A stretch of 64,000 nucleotides of DNA from GM7GCV1 sp965222065. Its GTDB lineage: Bacteria; Pseudomonadota; Gammaproteobacteria; Pseudomonadales; GM7GCV1. Position 1 is the first letter of the stretch. Every line of letters begins with the position of its first letter. Both the position numbers and the translations under genes were made by a program. The stretch covers positions 744,001-808,000 of the forward strand of contig OZ244933.1 in assembly GCA_965222065.1 (NCBI GenBank), in the 5' to 3' direction. The notes below the pieces were generated by a model. The model had not been told where the DNA came from and did no database searches. It worked only from the letters and a program-made list of their open reading frames with translations. Positions 16,366 through 24,663 of the stretch are shown piece after piece.

Positions 16366-17684
16366 ACGATATGCCTCGCCAGTTCCGGGTCCCTGGCAAA
16401 CATTCTCGCCAGAATTGGCCGCAGATACTCTTGAACTGCTGGATCAGCCAAACGATTTAGCAGTTCATTAATAAACCCAAAGCTAAGCAAGACTTCCGCC
16501 TCTTTGCGATCAATACCTCTCGAGCAGAGATAGTAAAGCAGCTGCTCGTCGATCTGTGCCACGGTAGCGCCGTGAGCGCACTGTACGTCGTTGGCATAGA
16601 TCTGTAATTCGGGCTTGGTATCCACTTCCGCCCGATCACTGGTCAACAGATTCTTGTTGCTCAACTGGGCCGATGTCTTCTGTGCCTGAGGATGTATATA
16701 AATCAAACCGTTAAACACAGCGCGTGCCTGGTCGGCGACAATGCCGCGATATATCTCGTTGCTGGTGCAGTTGGGGACCATGTGGCGCATTGCAGTGTGG
16801 AAATCGACAAGCTGTTTGCCGCGCGGCAGATAGACACCGCTCAATTCGCAATGTGCGCCTTCGCCCAGCAGCGAAACGTCGACATCCAGGCGCTTTAACA
16901 GACCGCCGGTGGCGATTTGAAAGCTGTTCAGCTGCGAGTCACGCTGCAATCGGGCATGCACGCCACCAATATGTAGTGCCTGCTCCTGCTCCAGATGCAG
17001 ACGATAGTGCGTCAATCTGGCATTTGCCTGCACCACAAATTCTGTCACCGAGTTGGTAAAGCTGTTCTGCGGCGAGTCGGTGCTGCAGAAATGTTCAATC
17101 AATGAGGCTTCTGCGCCAGTTTCAAGAACCGCCAACAGGCGCTGGTTCACACTAAAGTTGCGCTCTTGCGAGCGGGTCAGATAGACCACATGAATGGGAT
17201 TTTCCACGCGCTGATTGGCGGCCACTGACAGAAACACCCCATCGGTCAACCAGCTGTCATTCAAATGGGCAAAAGGGCTTGATTCGTAAGTAACCGCCTT
17301 ACCCAGATGTTCGAGAATTTGCTCGCGCTGGGCATTATCGGCTTGGGAAAACGTGGTTAAGGAAACACCTTTTGGCAAATCGAGCCTGGAAAGCTCCGGC
17401 GCGAAAACGCCATCCACAAAAACGACTCTCGGGCCGCTGACATCCTCCATCTCAAAATGGCTGGAAAGATCCGCAGACACTTCATTAACGGCCGGCTCAG
17501 CAAGGTAGTCACCCCGCTCCAGCGTCCTACTGGAAGTATATTTCCAGTTCTCGGTTTTGCGATTGGGCAGTTTTGAGACACGCCACTGCGCCAGCCCGCT
17601 CTCACGAACGGGCTGTAGCCAGTCTCCACGGGTTGCGTGGAGCTCGGCAGCCTGCGAGATGAATTCACTAACCGGCTGAGTCAT
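16362..17684 (-). CDS. sufD: SufD scaffold subunit
   Basis: SufD forms the SufBC2D scaffold with SufB and SufC and is needed for iron acquisition. The C-terminal half has the SufBD-family beta-helix signatures (GVYLPRGKQLVDFHTAMRHMVPNCTS, QAQKTSAQLSNKNLL, VQCAHGATVAQID), including the His in CAHGATV. The 440 residues are near E. coli SufD (423). It abuts sufC and overlaps sufS by four bases. Confidence 0.97.
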   Translation of the reverse strand: MTQPVSEFISQAAELHATRGDWLQPVRESGLAQWRVSKLPNRKTENWKYTSSRTLERGDYLAEPAVNEVSADLSSHFEMEDVSGPRVVFVDGVFAPELSRLDLPKGVSLTTFSQADNAQREQILEHLGKAVTYESSPFAHLNDSWLTDGVFLSVAANQRVENPIHVVYLTRSQERNFSVNQRLLAVLETGAEASLIEHFCSTDSPQNSFTNSVTEFVVQANARLTHYRLHLEQEQALHIGGVHARLQRDSQLNSFQIATGGLLKRLDVDVSLLGEGAHCELSGVYLPRGKQLVDFHTAMRHMVPNCTSNEIYRGIVADQARAVFNGLIYIHPQAQKTSAQLSNKNLLTSDRAEVDTKPELQIYANDVQCAHGATVAQIDEQLLYYLCSRGIDRKEAEVLLSFGFINELLNRLADPAVQEYLRPILARMFARDPELARHIV

Positions 17685-18452
17685 TTAAGCAGCCTGACCG
17701 TCAGAATCCGGACCACTCTTCAGCCAGCTATAGCCTTTGGCTTCGAGCTCCAGCGCCAGTGATTTATCGCCGGACTTGGCGATACGACCATCTGCCAGAA
17801 CGTGGACAAAATCGGGTTCAACATAGTCGAGCAATCGCTGATAGTGCGTAATCAGAACAAAGGAACGCTCAGCAGAACGCATCTGATTGACGCCATCTGC
17901 AATCACTTGCAATGCATCAATATCGAGCCCGGAGTCGGTCTCATCAAGTATGGCCAGCTTTGGTTCCAGCAAGATCATCTGCAACAGCTCGTTGCGCTTC
18001 TTTTCACCACCGGAGAAGCCTTCGTTAACCCCGCGCTTGAGGAACTCAGGGTCGAGGTTGACCATTTTGCTCACTTCGCGTGCTTTCTTCATAAAGCTGA
18101 CGGAGTCCATCGGCTCTTCTCCACGTCCTTCACGGATGGCGTCCACAGAGGCCTTGAGAAACTCCATATTGCTCACGCCAGGAATCTCTATCGGATATTG
18201 GAATGAGAGGAACAGCCCCAGGTGAGCACGCTCTTCTGTCTCGAGCTCCAGCAGGTTTTGCCCCAGCATTTCAGCCGTTCCACTGACAACTTCATAGCCT
18301 TCACGCCCGGCCAGGATGTGACCAAGCGTGCTTTTGCCCGCACCATTGGGGCCCATAATGGCATGAACCTCACCGGGTTTGACGTCGAGCGTCAGACCCT
18401 TGAGTATCTCTTTACCCTTGACTGTTGCGTGCAGGTCATTAATAGACAGCAT
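17685..18452 (-). CDS. sufC: SufC ATPase
   Basis: ABC-type ATPase of the SufBCD scaffold. Walker A GPNGAGKS at residues 34-41, signature FSGGE at 146-150 and Walker B LAILDETDSGLD near 167 are intact. The ATG at 18452 has GGAGAAAAT immediately before it, an excellent ribosome-binding site. The in-frame ATG at 18473 would swallow that site. 255 residues. It follows sufB after a 145-base gap that contains no recognisable gene. Confidence 0.97.
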   Translation of the reverse strand: MLSINDLHATVKGKEILKGLTLDVKPGEVHAIMGPNGAGKSTLGHILAGREGYEVVSGTAEMLGQNLLELETEERAHLGLFLSFQYPIEIPGVSNMEFLKASVDAIREGRGEEPMDSVSFMKKAREVSKMVNLDPEFLKRGVNEGFSGGEKKRNELLQMILLEPKLAILDETDSGLDIDALQVIADGVNQMRSAERSFVLITHYQRLLDYVEPDFVHVLADGRIAKSGDKSLALELEAKGYSWLKSGPDSDGQAA

Positions 18453-18597
18453 ATTTTCTCCAGATAACTTCATTATCAGGGCCTGTTCACCGTCATTGCG
18501 TTCCGCCTTTTGCGGCTATCGCCACCAAACGACGTTTTTTTCGCCGATCTGGTGGTCAAATAGCCCAGCAGGGGCAATGCAGTGGGAACGGGGCCTT

Positions 18598-20088
18598 TTA
18601 ACCCACTGAACCCTCAAGGCTCACTTCGAGCAGTTTTCCTGCTTCGACAGCGAACTCCATGGGCAGTTCTTTAAACACTTCTCGACAGAAACCGTTAACG
18701 ATCATCGACACCGCTTTTTCAGTATCAATACCTCGCTGCTGGCACAGAAAGAGCTGGTCGTCACTCACCTTGGATGTGGTCGCCTCATGCTCAACCACAG
18801 CGGATGCGTTTTTGCTCTCGATATAGGGATAGGTATGGGCGGAGCACAGATCACCAATGAGCAGTGAATCGCACTGGGTATAGTTACGCGCGCCCTCGGC
18901 ACCAGAATTCATACGCACCAGACCCCGGTACGCATTTGAGCTTTTGCCCGCTGAAATACCTTTGGAAATAATCGTCGACCGGGTGTTTTCACCCAGATGG
19001 ATCATTTTGGTACCTGTATCCGCCTGCTGAAAATTATTGGTTAGCGCAACCGAGTAAAACTCGCCCACACTATTGTCTCCCTTGAGGATGCAGCTGGGAT
19101 ACTTCCAGGTTACCGCGGAGCCTGTCTCGACCTGTGTCCATGAAATATGGGAATTGTTGTGAGCGATCCCCCGCTTGGTCACAAAGTTGTAGATACCACC
19201 CTTGCCCTTGGAGTCGCCCGGATACCAGTTCTGGACAGTCGAATACTTGATCGAGGCATCGTCCAGGGCAACCAGCTCAACCACTGCCGCGTGAAGCTGG
19301 TTCTCATCGCGCATGGGTGCGGTACAGCCTTCGAGATAACTCACCTGGCTGGCTTCATCGGCAACGATCAGGGTGCGCTCAAACTGGCCTGTATTCTGCT
19401 CATTAATGCGGAAATAGGTAGACAGCTCCATCGGGCATCGTACGCCCTTGGGGATATAGACAAAGGAGCCATCACTAAACACCGCGCTATTCAGCGCTGC
19501 AAAGTAATTATCTTTTTGCGGTACCACGCTGCCCAAATACTTCTTTACCAGCTCGGGGTACTCTTGGATCGCCTCAGAAATTGAACAAAATATAACGCCC
19601 GCTTCGGACAACTTCTTGCGAAAAGTTGTCGCCACTGAAACTGAATCGAAGACCACATCAACCGCAACACCGGCCAGAGCCTCCTGCTCATGCAGGGGGA
19701 TTCCCAGCTTGTTATAGGTCTCAATCAGTTCAGGATCTACCTCATCGAGGCTTTTGGGACGATCCTCCATGCTCTTTGGCGCGGAGTAATAGGAGATCGC
19801 TTCGAAATCAATCTTTGGATACTCGACGTGAGCCCACTCCGGTTCATCCATCTCCAGCCAGGCACGATAGGCTCTAAGCCGCCAGTCGAGCATCCATTGG
19901 GGTTCTTTTTTAACCTTGGAGATATGCGTGACAACATCTTCATTTAGCCCAGGCGGCAGCGTAATGGATTCGATATCAGTAACGAATCCTGCGGCGTATT
20001 CTTTCTCTACTAATTCGGCTATCTGTTCGTTAGACACTGGTGTTTCCGGATATATAAATTGTTCGTAAAGGCCAATAACTTCATGCAT
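18598..20088 (-). CDS. sufB: SufB scaffold subunit
   Basis: SufB carries the nascent cluster and accepts sulfur from SufE. The sequence is a full SufB of 496 residues. Its N-terminal part (EPQWMLDWRLRAYRAW), the VYIPKGVRCPMELSTYFRIN block and the NYTQCDSLLIGD segment with the essential cysteine are all recognisable. The ATG at 20088 has AGG 7 bases upstream; an upstream TTG at 20100 is less likely. Upstream lies an IscR-type operator with a TTGACA box, so sufB can probably be transcribed apart from iscRS. Confidence 0.97.
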   Translation of the reverse strand: MHEVIGLYEQFIYPETPVSNEQIAELVEKEYAAGFVTDIESITLPPGLNEDVVTHISKVKKEPQWMLDWRLRAYRAWLEMDEPEWAHVEYPKIDFEAISYYSAPKSMEDRPKSLDEVDPELIETYNKLGIPLHEQEALAGVAVDVVFDSVSVATTFRKKLSEAGVIFCSISEAIQEYPELVKKYLGSVVPQKDNYFAALNSAVFSDGSFVYIPKGVRCPMELSTYFRINEQNTGQFERTLIVADEASQVSYLEGCTAPMRDENQLHAAVVELVALDDASIKYSTVQNWYPGDSKGKGGIYNFVTKRGIAHNNSHISWTQVETGSAVTWKYPSCILKGDNSVGEFYSVALTNNFQQADTGTKMIHLGENTRSTIISKGISAGKSSNAYRGLVRMNSGAEGARNYTQCDSLLIGDLCSAHTYPYIESKNASAVVEHEATTSKVSDDQLFLCQQRGIDTEKAVSMIVNGFCREVFKELPMEFAVEAGKLLEVSLEGSVG

Positions 20089-20111
20089 TTCAGCCTGCAA
20101 ATATAGTTAAA

Positions 20112-20144
20112 ATTCTCTATTACCTGACTAATTTTGTCAAGTAT
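20112..20144 (-). promoter_or_regulatory. Type-1 IscR-like operator and promoter before sufB
   Basis: On the minus strand a 25-base site (20120-20144) reads ATACTTGACA, then AAATT, then AGTCAGGTAA. Compared by eye with the published type-1 IscR consensus (ATASYYGACT, five bases, AGTCRRSTAT) it agrees at 23 of 25 positions. Its TTGACA (20135-20140) can serve as a -35 box, with GAGAAT (20112-20117) as a weak -10 after 17 bases. This would place the transcript start about 15 bases before the sufB ATG. Holo-IscR would repress it. Confidence 0.7.
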
Positions 20145-20229
20145 TACAGGGCGCCCAGGCACCTTTTGGAAGGTATTCATTGGATGTTTCAGGATTCGAA
20201 GCAGTGGTCTTGGCTATATTTGCAAATGA

Positions 20230-21459
20230 CTATGCACTTTGTAACCTGGAATGCCTACCACCTGACGAGGACAGATCGACTCCCTCCCTGAATTTATCCC
20301 AGAGTGGTGATATCTCGCGCAGACGGCTGACCGCTGTTTTAGTCTGTTTGACCACGTAGTCAATCTCTTCTTCGGTCGTGTAGCGACCGATGCTGAACCG
20401 GATAGAACTATGTGCGAGCTCGTCTTCCACACCCAGGGCGCGAAGCACATAGGATGGCTCCAGACTGGCAGAGGTACAGGCCGAGCCTGAAGAAACCGCC
20501 ATGTCCTTAAGCGCCATCAACAATGATTCACCTTCAACAAAGGCGAAGCTGATATTGACAATACCCGGATAATTTCTCGTTGGATGACCGTTGAGCCTGA
20601 CCGCTTCTATCTCGCTGAGGCCGTCCAGCAAGCGTTTGCGCAATGCAACAACTTTCGTGGTGCTATCTTGCATTTCTTCGCCCGCAAGACGAAAAGCCTC
20701 TCCCATACCCACAATCTGGTGCGTAGGCAGTGTGCCGGAACGCATCCCGCGCTCATGGCCTCCGCCATGCATTTGCGCCTCTAGCCGCACAGGCGGCCTG
20801 CGTCGCACATAGAGTGCACCAATCCCCTTGGGACCATAGATTTTATGCCCCGACAGCGACATCAAATCGATTTTCATGGCCTCTACATCAATGGCCACCT
20901 TGCCCGCACTCTGGGCAGCATCGACGTGAAACGCGACCTTGTGTTCCCGACAAAGGGCACCGATCGCACCGATATCATTGAGAGAACCCAGTTCGTTGTT
21001 TACGTGCATCAGGGACACGATGGTCGTATCTTCACGGATGGCGTCGGCAACTTTTTCCGGGCTGACAATGCCAAACTCATCGGGATCAAGATAGGTCACC
21101 TCATAGCCTTCGCGTTCGAGCTGTTGGCAGCTATCCAGCACGGCCTTGTGCTCAACCCTTGACGTAATGATGTGTTTGCCTTTTTTCTGGTTAGCGTGTG
21201 CTACACCTTTGATCGCCAGATTGTCTGCCTCGGTTGCTCCCGACGTCCAGACAATTTCCCTGGGGTCAGCACCAATTAATGCAGCTACCTGGGCGCGGGC
21301 ATTTTCCACGGCCTCTTCTGCTTCCCAACCAAACACGTGTGATCGGGATGCAGGGTTGCCGTAGACCCCTTCCATGGTCAAACATTCAACCATCTTCTCG
21401 GCGACCCGAGGGTCGACCGGCGTGGTTGCCGCATAATCCAGATATATTGGTGTTTTCAT
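20230..21459 (-). CDS. iscS: Cysteine desulfurase IscS
   Basis: Group I cysteine desulfurase. H104, the PLP lysine K206 (SGHKIYGPKG) and the persulfide cysteine C328 (SSGSACTSAS) fall at the same numbers as in E. coli IscS. It supplies sulfur for Fe-S clusters and often for tRNA thiolation. After SPLWDKFREGVDL the C-terminus departs from the family: the conserved IEWAHH-type tail, which contacts IscU, is replaced by a Ser/Gly/Arg tail of about 13 residues. No iscU follows; the next gene is sufB. The start ATG at 21459 gives the standard KTPIYLDYAATTP. Confidence 0.95.
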   Translation of the reverse strand: MKTPIYLDYAATTPVDPRVAEKMVECLTMEGVYGNPASRSHVFGWEAEEAVENARAQVAALIGADPREIVWTSGATEADNLAIKGVAHANQKKGKHIITSRVEHKAVLDSCQQLEREGYEVTYLDPDEFGIVSPEKVADAIREDTTIVSLMHVNNELGSLNDIGAIGALCREHKVAFHVDAAQSAGKVAIDVEAMKIDLMSLSGHKIYGPKGIGALYVRRRPPVRLEAQMHGGGHERGMRSGTLPTHQIVGMGEAFRLAGEEMQDSTTKVVALRKRLLDGLSEIEAVRLNGHPTRNYPGIVNISFAFVEGESLLMALKDMAVSSGSACTSASLEPSYVLRALGVEDELAHSSIRFSIGRYTTEEEIDYVVKQTKTAVSRLREISPLWDKFREGVDLSSSGGRHSRLQSA

Positions 21460-21548
21460 TTTGCTCTCGATTTTGTTGAGATCTTCTATGGCACCAACAG
21501 CGGGTTATAAAGAAAGCCTTGATCAATAGTCAATTGATCGCGAATACT

Positions 21549-22010
21549 TTATGTGAGCTCTATTGAACGATTTTCAATCATATCCTGACGCTTGCTGATC
21601 TGGCTGATCTCGCGCCGGGTAATCAGGCAATCGAGACTGATTTCACTCAGGAAGCTATGAATTTGGTCGCTCAGATCTTCCCAAAGATGGTGCGTCAGGC
21701 ACATTTCACCCTGTTGACAGTCACCTCGCCCGCCACAGCTGGTGGCGTCTATGGATTCATTGACCGCATCAATTATTTCGGAAACATGAATCTGTGACAC
21801 ATCACGTGCAAGACGGTAACCACCACCGGGGCCACGCACACTTTCCACGAGATTTTTCTGGCGCAATTTGGAAAACAGTTGCTCCAGGTAGGAAAGCGAA
21901 ATACTTTGCCGCTTGCTGATGTCAGACAGGCTGATCGGTCCCTGGCTGGCATGTATTGCGACATCAAGCATTGCTGTCACCGCATAGCGGCCTTTGGTTG
22001 TTAATTTCAT
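21549..22010 (-). CDS. iscR: Fe-S sensing repressor IscR (Rrf2 family)
   Basis: IscR binds a [2Fe-2S] cluster; the holo form represses its own operon and the apo form activates others. The winged-helix domain covers about residues 1-80 (LTTKGRYAVTAMLDVAIH). The cluster ligands C92, C98, C104 and H107 (SCGGRGDCQQGEMCLTHHLW) match the E. coli positions exactly. 153 residues. It is the first gene of the operon, 89 bases before iscS, with its own operator upstream. In Pseudomonas cysE and trmJ lie upstream; here a capsule island begins instead. Confidence 0.97.
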   Translation of the reverse strand: MKLTTKGRYAVTAMLDVAIHASQGPISLSDISKRQSISLSYLEQLFSKLRQKNLVESVRGPGGGYRLARDVSQIHVSEIIDAVNESIDATSCGGRGDCQQGEMCLTHHLWEDLSDQIHSFLSEISLDCLITRREISQISKRQDMIENRSIELT

Positions 22011-22044
22011 GAGCGCATAAAATCACAAGGTAGTGTTGTCGGGC

Positions 22045-22079
22045 ATTATACCTAAATCCCTAGTAAATTAGTCAAGTAT
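22045..22079 (-). promoter_or_regulatory. iscR promoter with type-1 IscR-like operator
   Basis: On the minus strand the site at 22055-22079 reads ATACTTGACT, AATTT, ACTAGGGATT. It matches the type-1 IscR consensus at 21 of 25 positions by eye, with a perfect first half and a weaker second half. TTGACT (22070-22075) is a likely -35, and TATAAT (22045-22050) a perfect -10, although the 19-base spacer is long. The layout suggests autorepression of iscR by its holo form, as in E. coli. Confidence 0.72.
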
Positions 22080-22131
22080 ATAGCAGTGCACAATACTGCG
22101 ATTTAATTGCTTGATTAGCACCGGCCCAACC

Positions 22132-22137
22132 TATAAT
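22132..22137 (+). promoter_or_regulatory. Candidate -10 box of the capsule operon
   Basis: TATAAT, preceded 15 bases upstream by TTGATT (22111-22116), lies between iscR and kpsD. The spacer is short. If it is used, transcription would start near 22144, downstream of the first possible kpsD ATG at 22136, and translation would have to start at a later ATG. Confidence 0.35.
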
Positions 22138-22171
22138 GTATGCGGCCTTAATGTTGAATGGTTTTTTAAGG

Positions 22172-23860
22172 ATGACCTTTAAGTCTTTGTATAAAGGCAT
22201 TATTTTTCAATTTCTGCTTGGTTCTTCTCTTCTGGGTACTTGCGGCGTTTCTTTGGCTCAGGAAACAGAGCCCGAGGCGCCACAAAATTTGCCCCAGGCC
22301 AACCAGACTTCTGGCCCCGGACAACTGGAAGCTGCGGTGGATACCAACTACCGGGTTTTTGGCAGCAACCTCTTTACGGGCACCTTTGCCCAGCAGTCCT
22401 TTGCGGGCTTCAACCCAAATTACCAAATTAATGTTGGCGATACCCTTTATCTCCAGGTTTGGGGTGCTGTTGAATTTGAAGGCGAGCAGCAGGTAGACCC
22501 ACAGGGCAATATATTTATTCCCCAGGTGGGTCCGGTAAGGGTTTTAGGCACGCCAAATGGAGAGCTCAACAGAGTCATCGAACAGGCGGTTTCGCGCATC
22601 TACACGGACAATGTCTACATCTATACCTCACTGGTTGAAGCACAGCCGGTGAAAGTGTTTGTTACTGGCAATGTTATCCGGCCTGGCCTGTATCCCGGAC
22701 TATCCTCGGATTCTATTTTGAGCTACCTGGATCGTGCCGGAGGCATTGACCCCCGGCGGGGCAGTTTCCTGAATGTGCAGCTAAGGCGCCATGGACAAAG
22801 CATTAAAACTTTTAATCTCTACGATTTTCTTCTGAGAGGCGACATCGAAAATATCCAGCTTCACGAAGGCGATATTCTATTGGTGAACTCGCGCCAAAAC
22901 GTCGTGAATTTTAGTGGGCTGGTAGAAAACCCATACCAGATAGAATTTTCCGAGGAGTCATTGTCACTAGAGCAAGCGCTGGAAATTGTCGATCCCCTTC
23001 CTTCGGCTACGCATATCAGCATTGAGCGCAATACAGGTTTAACCAAAGAGGTTGAGTACCTGGAAATCGACCAGGCCCTGGCATCCGGTGTCACCCTTCT
23101 TTCCGGCGATACCGCCTCCCTGGTTGCTGACAAAAGTCAGTCAACCATCGGCATTATCGTGGAAGGCGAACACCTGGGTCAGGCACAATATGTTTTACCC
23201 TATGGTTCCAGACTTGGCGATTTAATCCCTCTGCTGACACCCAGCCAACTCTCCGACCTGGGCTCCATTCAACTTTTCCGTCGCTCACTTGCACAACAAC
23301 AAAAACGGGCTCTGGAAGAATCATTGAGAGGTCTGGAAACCCAGGTGCTCTCCGCGCGCAATGACACCGTGCAGGAAGCCCAACTCAGGGCCACAGAAGC
23401 CGAATTAATCGGTGAGTTTGTCCAGAGAGCCCGGCAGGTGCAACCCAGGGGGCAGGTCATCCTGAGCGAGAACAGGGCTTCCTCTGAAGATGTGGTTTTG
23501 GAAAACGGCGATCGGATTGTTATTCCAGCGGATAGCAACCTTGTTTCGATCAATGGTGAGGTTCTCTTTCCCAATGCCACCGTCTTTAACAAGGATAGTA
23601 CCGCCATGGATTATATAGCCCAGGCGGGCGGGTTTACCCAAAGAGCCGATGACTCCAGGGTAATCATCCGCCGCCCCAATGGCTCCATCAAACAACTGGA
23701 AGGCCGCGGACTAAAACGAACCGGGGCTGAATACATTAACTCGGGCGACGAAATTCTGGTCATGCCCGCTGTCGACACCAAGCAGTTGCAGTACAATAAG
23801 GATATTATCGAAATTATCTATCAACTTGCTCTGTCTGCCGGCGTCGTTCTCTCCATCTAG
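22172..23860 (+). CDS. kpsD: Capsule polysaccharide export protein, KpsD/Wza-like (SLBB)
   Basis: Periplasmic/outer-membrane export protein of an ABC-dependent capsule system. The ATG at 22172 gives a signal peptide (MTFKSLYKGIIFQFLLGSS ... VSLAQ) and 562 residues; E. coli KpsD has 558. The polysaccharide export domain starts near YQINVGDTLYLQVWG. SLBB-type domains follow (VKVFVTGNVIRPGLYPG; LVSINGEVLFPNATVF ... DYIAQAGGFTQRAD), and a hydrophobic C-terminus ends the protein. In-frame ATGs at 22136 and 22151 are alternatives, but a TATAAT box overlaps the first. It heads the kpsDMTE block. Confidence 0.9.
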   Translation: MTFKSLYKGIIFQFLLGSSLLGTCGVSLAQETEPEAPQNLPQANQTSGPGQLEAAVDTNYRVFGSNLFTGTFAQQSFAGFNPNYQINVGDTLYLQVWGAVEFEGEQQVDPQGNIFIPQVGPVRVLGTPNGELNRVIEQAVSRIYTDNVYIYTSLVEAQPVKVFVTGNVIRPGLYPGLSSDSILSYLDRAGGIDPRRGSFLNVQLRRHGQSIKTFNLYDFLLRGDIENIQLHEGDILLVNSRQNVVNFSGLVENPYQIEFSEESLSLEQALEIVDPLPSATHISIERNTGLTKEVEYLEIDQALASGVTLLSGDTASLVADKSQSTIGIIVEGEHLGQAQYVLPYGSRLGDLIPLLTPSQLSDLGSIQLFRRSLAQQQKRALEESLRGLETQVLSARNDTVQEAQLRATEAELIGEFVQRARQVQPRGQVILSENRASSEDVVLENGDRIVIPADSNLVSINGEVLFPNATVFNKDSTAMDYIAQAGGFTQRADDSRVIIRRPNGSIKQLEGRGLKRTGAEYINSGDEILVMPAVDTKQLQYNKDIIEIIYQLALSAGVVLSI

Positions 23861-23865
23861 CAATC

Positions 23866-24663
23866 ATGGCTCTTGTTAGGCGATCCTGTTGGCAAGTTCA
23901 GTGGGCCGTATGGAAGGCGCTTTTCCATCGCTCACTGAACACCAAAATTGGCGACCACTTTCTGGGGCCTCTATGGGTCATCACTGAGCCCCTGGTTCAT
24001 ATCGCCACGCTGACCATTATTTTTACGTTTATACGTGAGCGAGGCGACTATCAGGGCGTGCCCTTTGCTGCATTTTTTGCTGCAGGTATCCTGCCTTATT
24101 TTATTTTCCAGCACACAGTGAACAAGTCACTGCGGGCCATGCGCCAAAACCAGCAACTGTTCAGTTACCGTCAGGTCAAACCGCTGGATGTTATCGTGGT
24201 CATGACCTATGTGGAGCTTTTCGTGTACGGTATTATCGTGCTGATATTGATGTGGGTGGGTGCCTGGTTTTTTAACATCGACGCCATTCCACACGCGCCT
24301 CTGGAAGTTGTTCTGATTTTTATTCTTATGTGCCTGTTCAGTATTGGCTCTGGTCTTTTTTGTGCCGTACTGGGCGCCCGCTGGGAAGACGCCTCAACCC
24401 TTATTATCCAGATGCCGCTGCGCTTGCTGTATTTTATTTCCGGGATTCTCATCCCCTTGCAGGCCCTGCCAGTTCACTTGCATAAGTACTTGCTTTGGAA
24501 CCCTCTTCTGCACGGCATCGAACAAATTCGTGCACATACCTTTGATGGCTATATTGCACCCGGAACATCTATTACTTACCTGGCAGTCTGCACTATTGCC
24601 AACCTGTTTATCGGGCTAACATACTTTTCCATGAACCGGTCCAGACTATTGCTATTGCGATGA
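23866..24663 (+). CDS. kpsM: Capsule ABC transporter permease KpsM
   Basis: ABC-2 type inner-membrane permease that moves the lipid-linked capsule chain across the inner membrane. About six hydrophobic segments are visible, for example VHIATLTIIFTFI, GIIVLILMWVGAWFF and VVLIFILMCLFSIGSGLF. The N-terminal amphipathic part RSLNTKIGDHFLGPLWVITEP is typical. 265 residues, compared with 258 in E. coli. It starts 5 bases after kpsD, and its stop overlaps the kpsT start (ATGA). Confidence 0.94.
   Translation: MALVRRSCWQVQWAVWKALFHRSLNTKIGDHFLGPLWVITEPLVHIATLTIIFTFIRERGDYQGVPFAAFFAAGILPYFIFQHTVNKSLRAMRQNQQLFSYRQVKPLDVIVVMTYVELFVYGIIVLILMWVGAWFFNIDAIPHAPLEVVLIFILMCLFSIGSGLFCAVLGARWEDASTLIIQMPLRLLYFISGILIPLQALPVHLHKYLLWNPLLHGIEQIRAHTFDGYIAPGTSITYLAVCTIANLFIGLTYFSMNRSRLLLLR

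Noticed and set aside
18453..18597. 145-base gap between sufC and sufB, checked for a small gene
   Set aside because: No frame with a ribosome-binding site or family match; only a minor GC hairpin.
20214..20300. Possible frameshift at the end of iscS
   Set aside because: Neither alternative frame encodes the missing IEWAHH-type tail, so the altered end looks genuine rather than a sequencing error.
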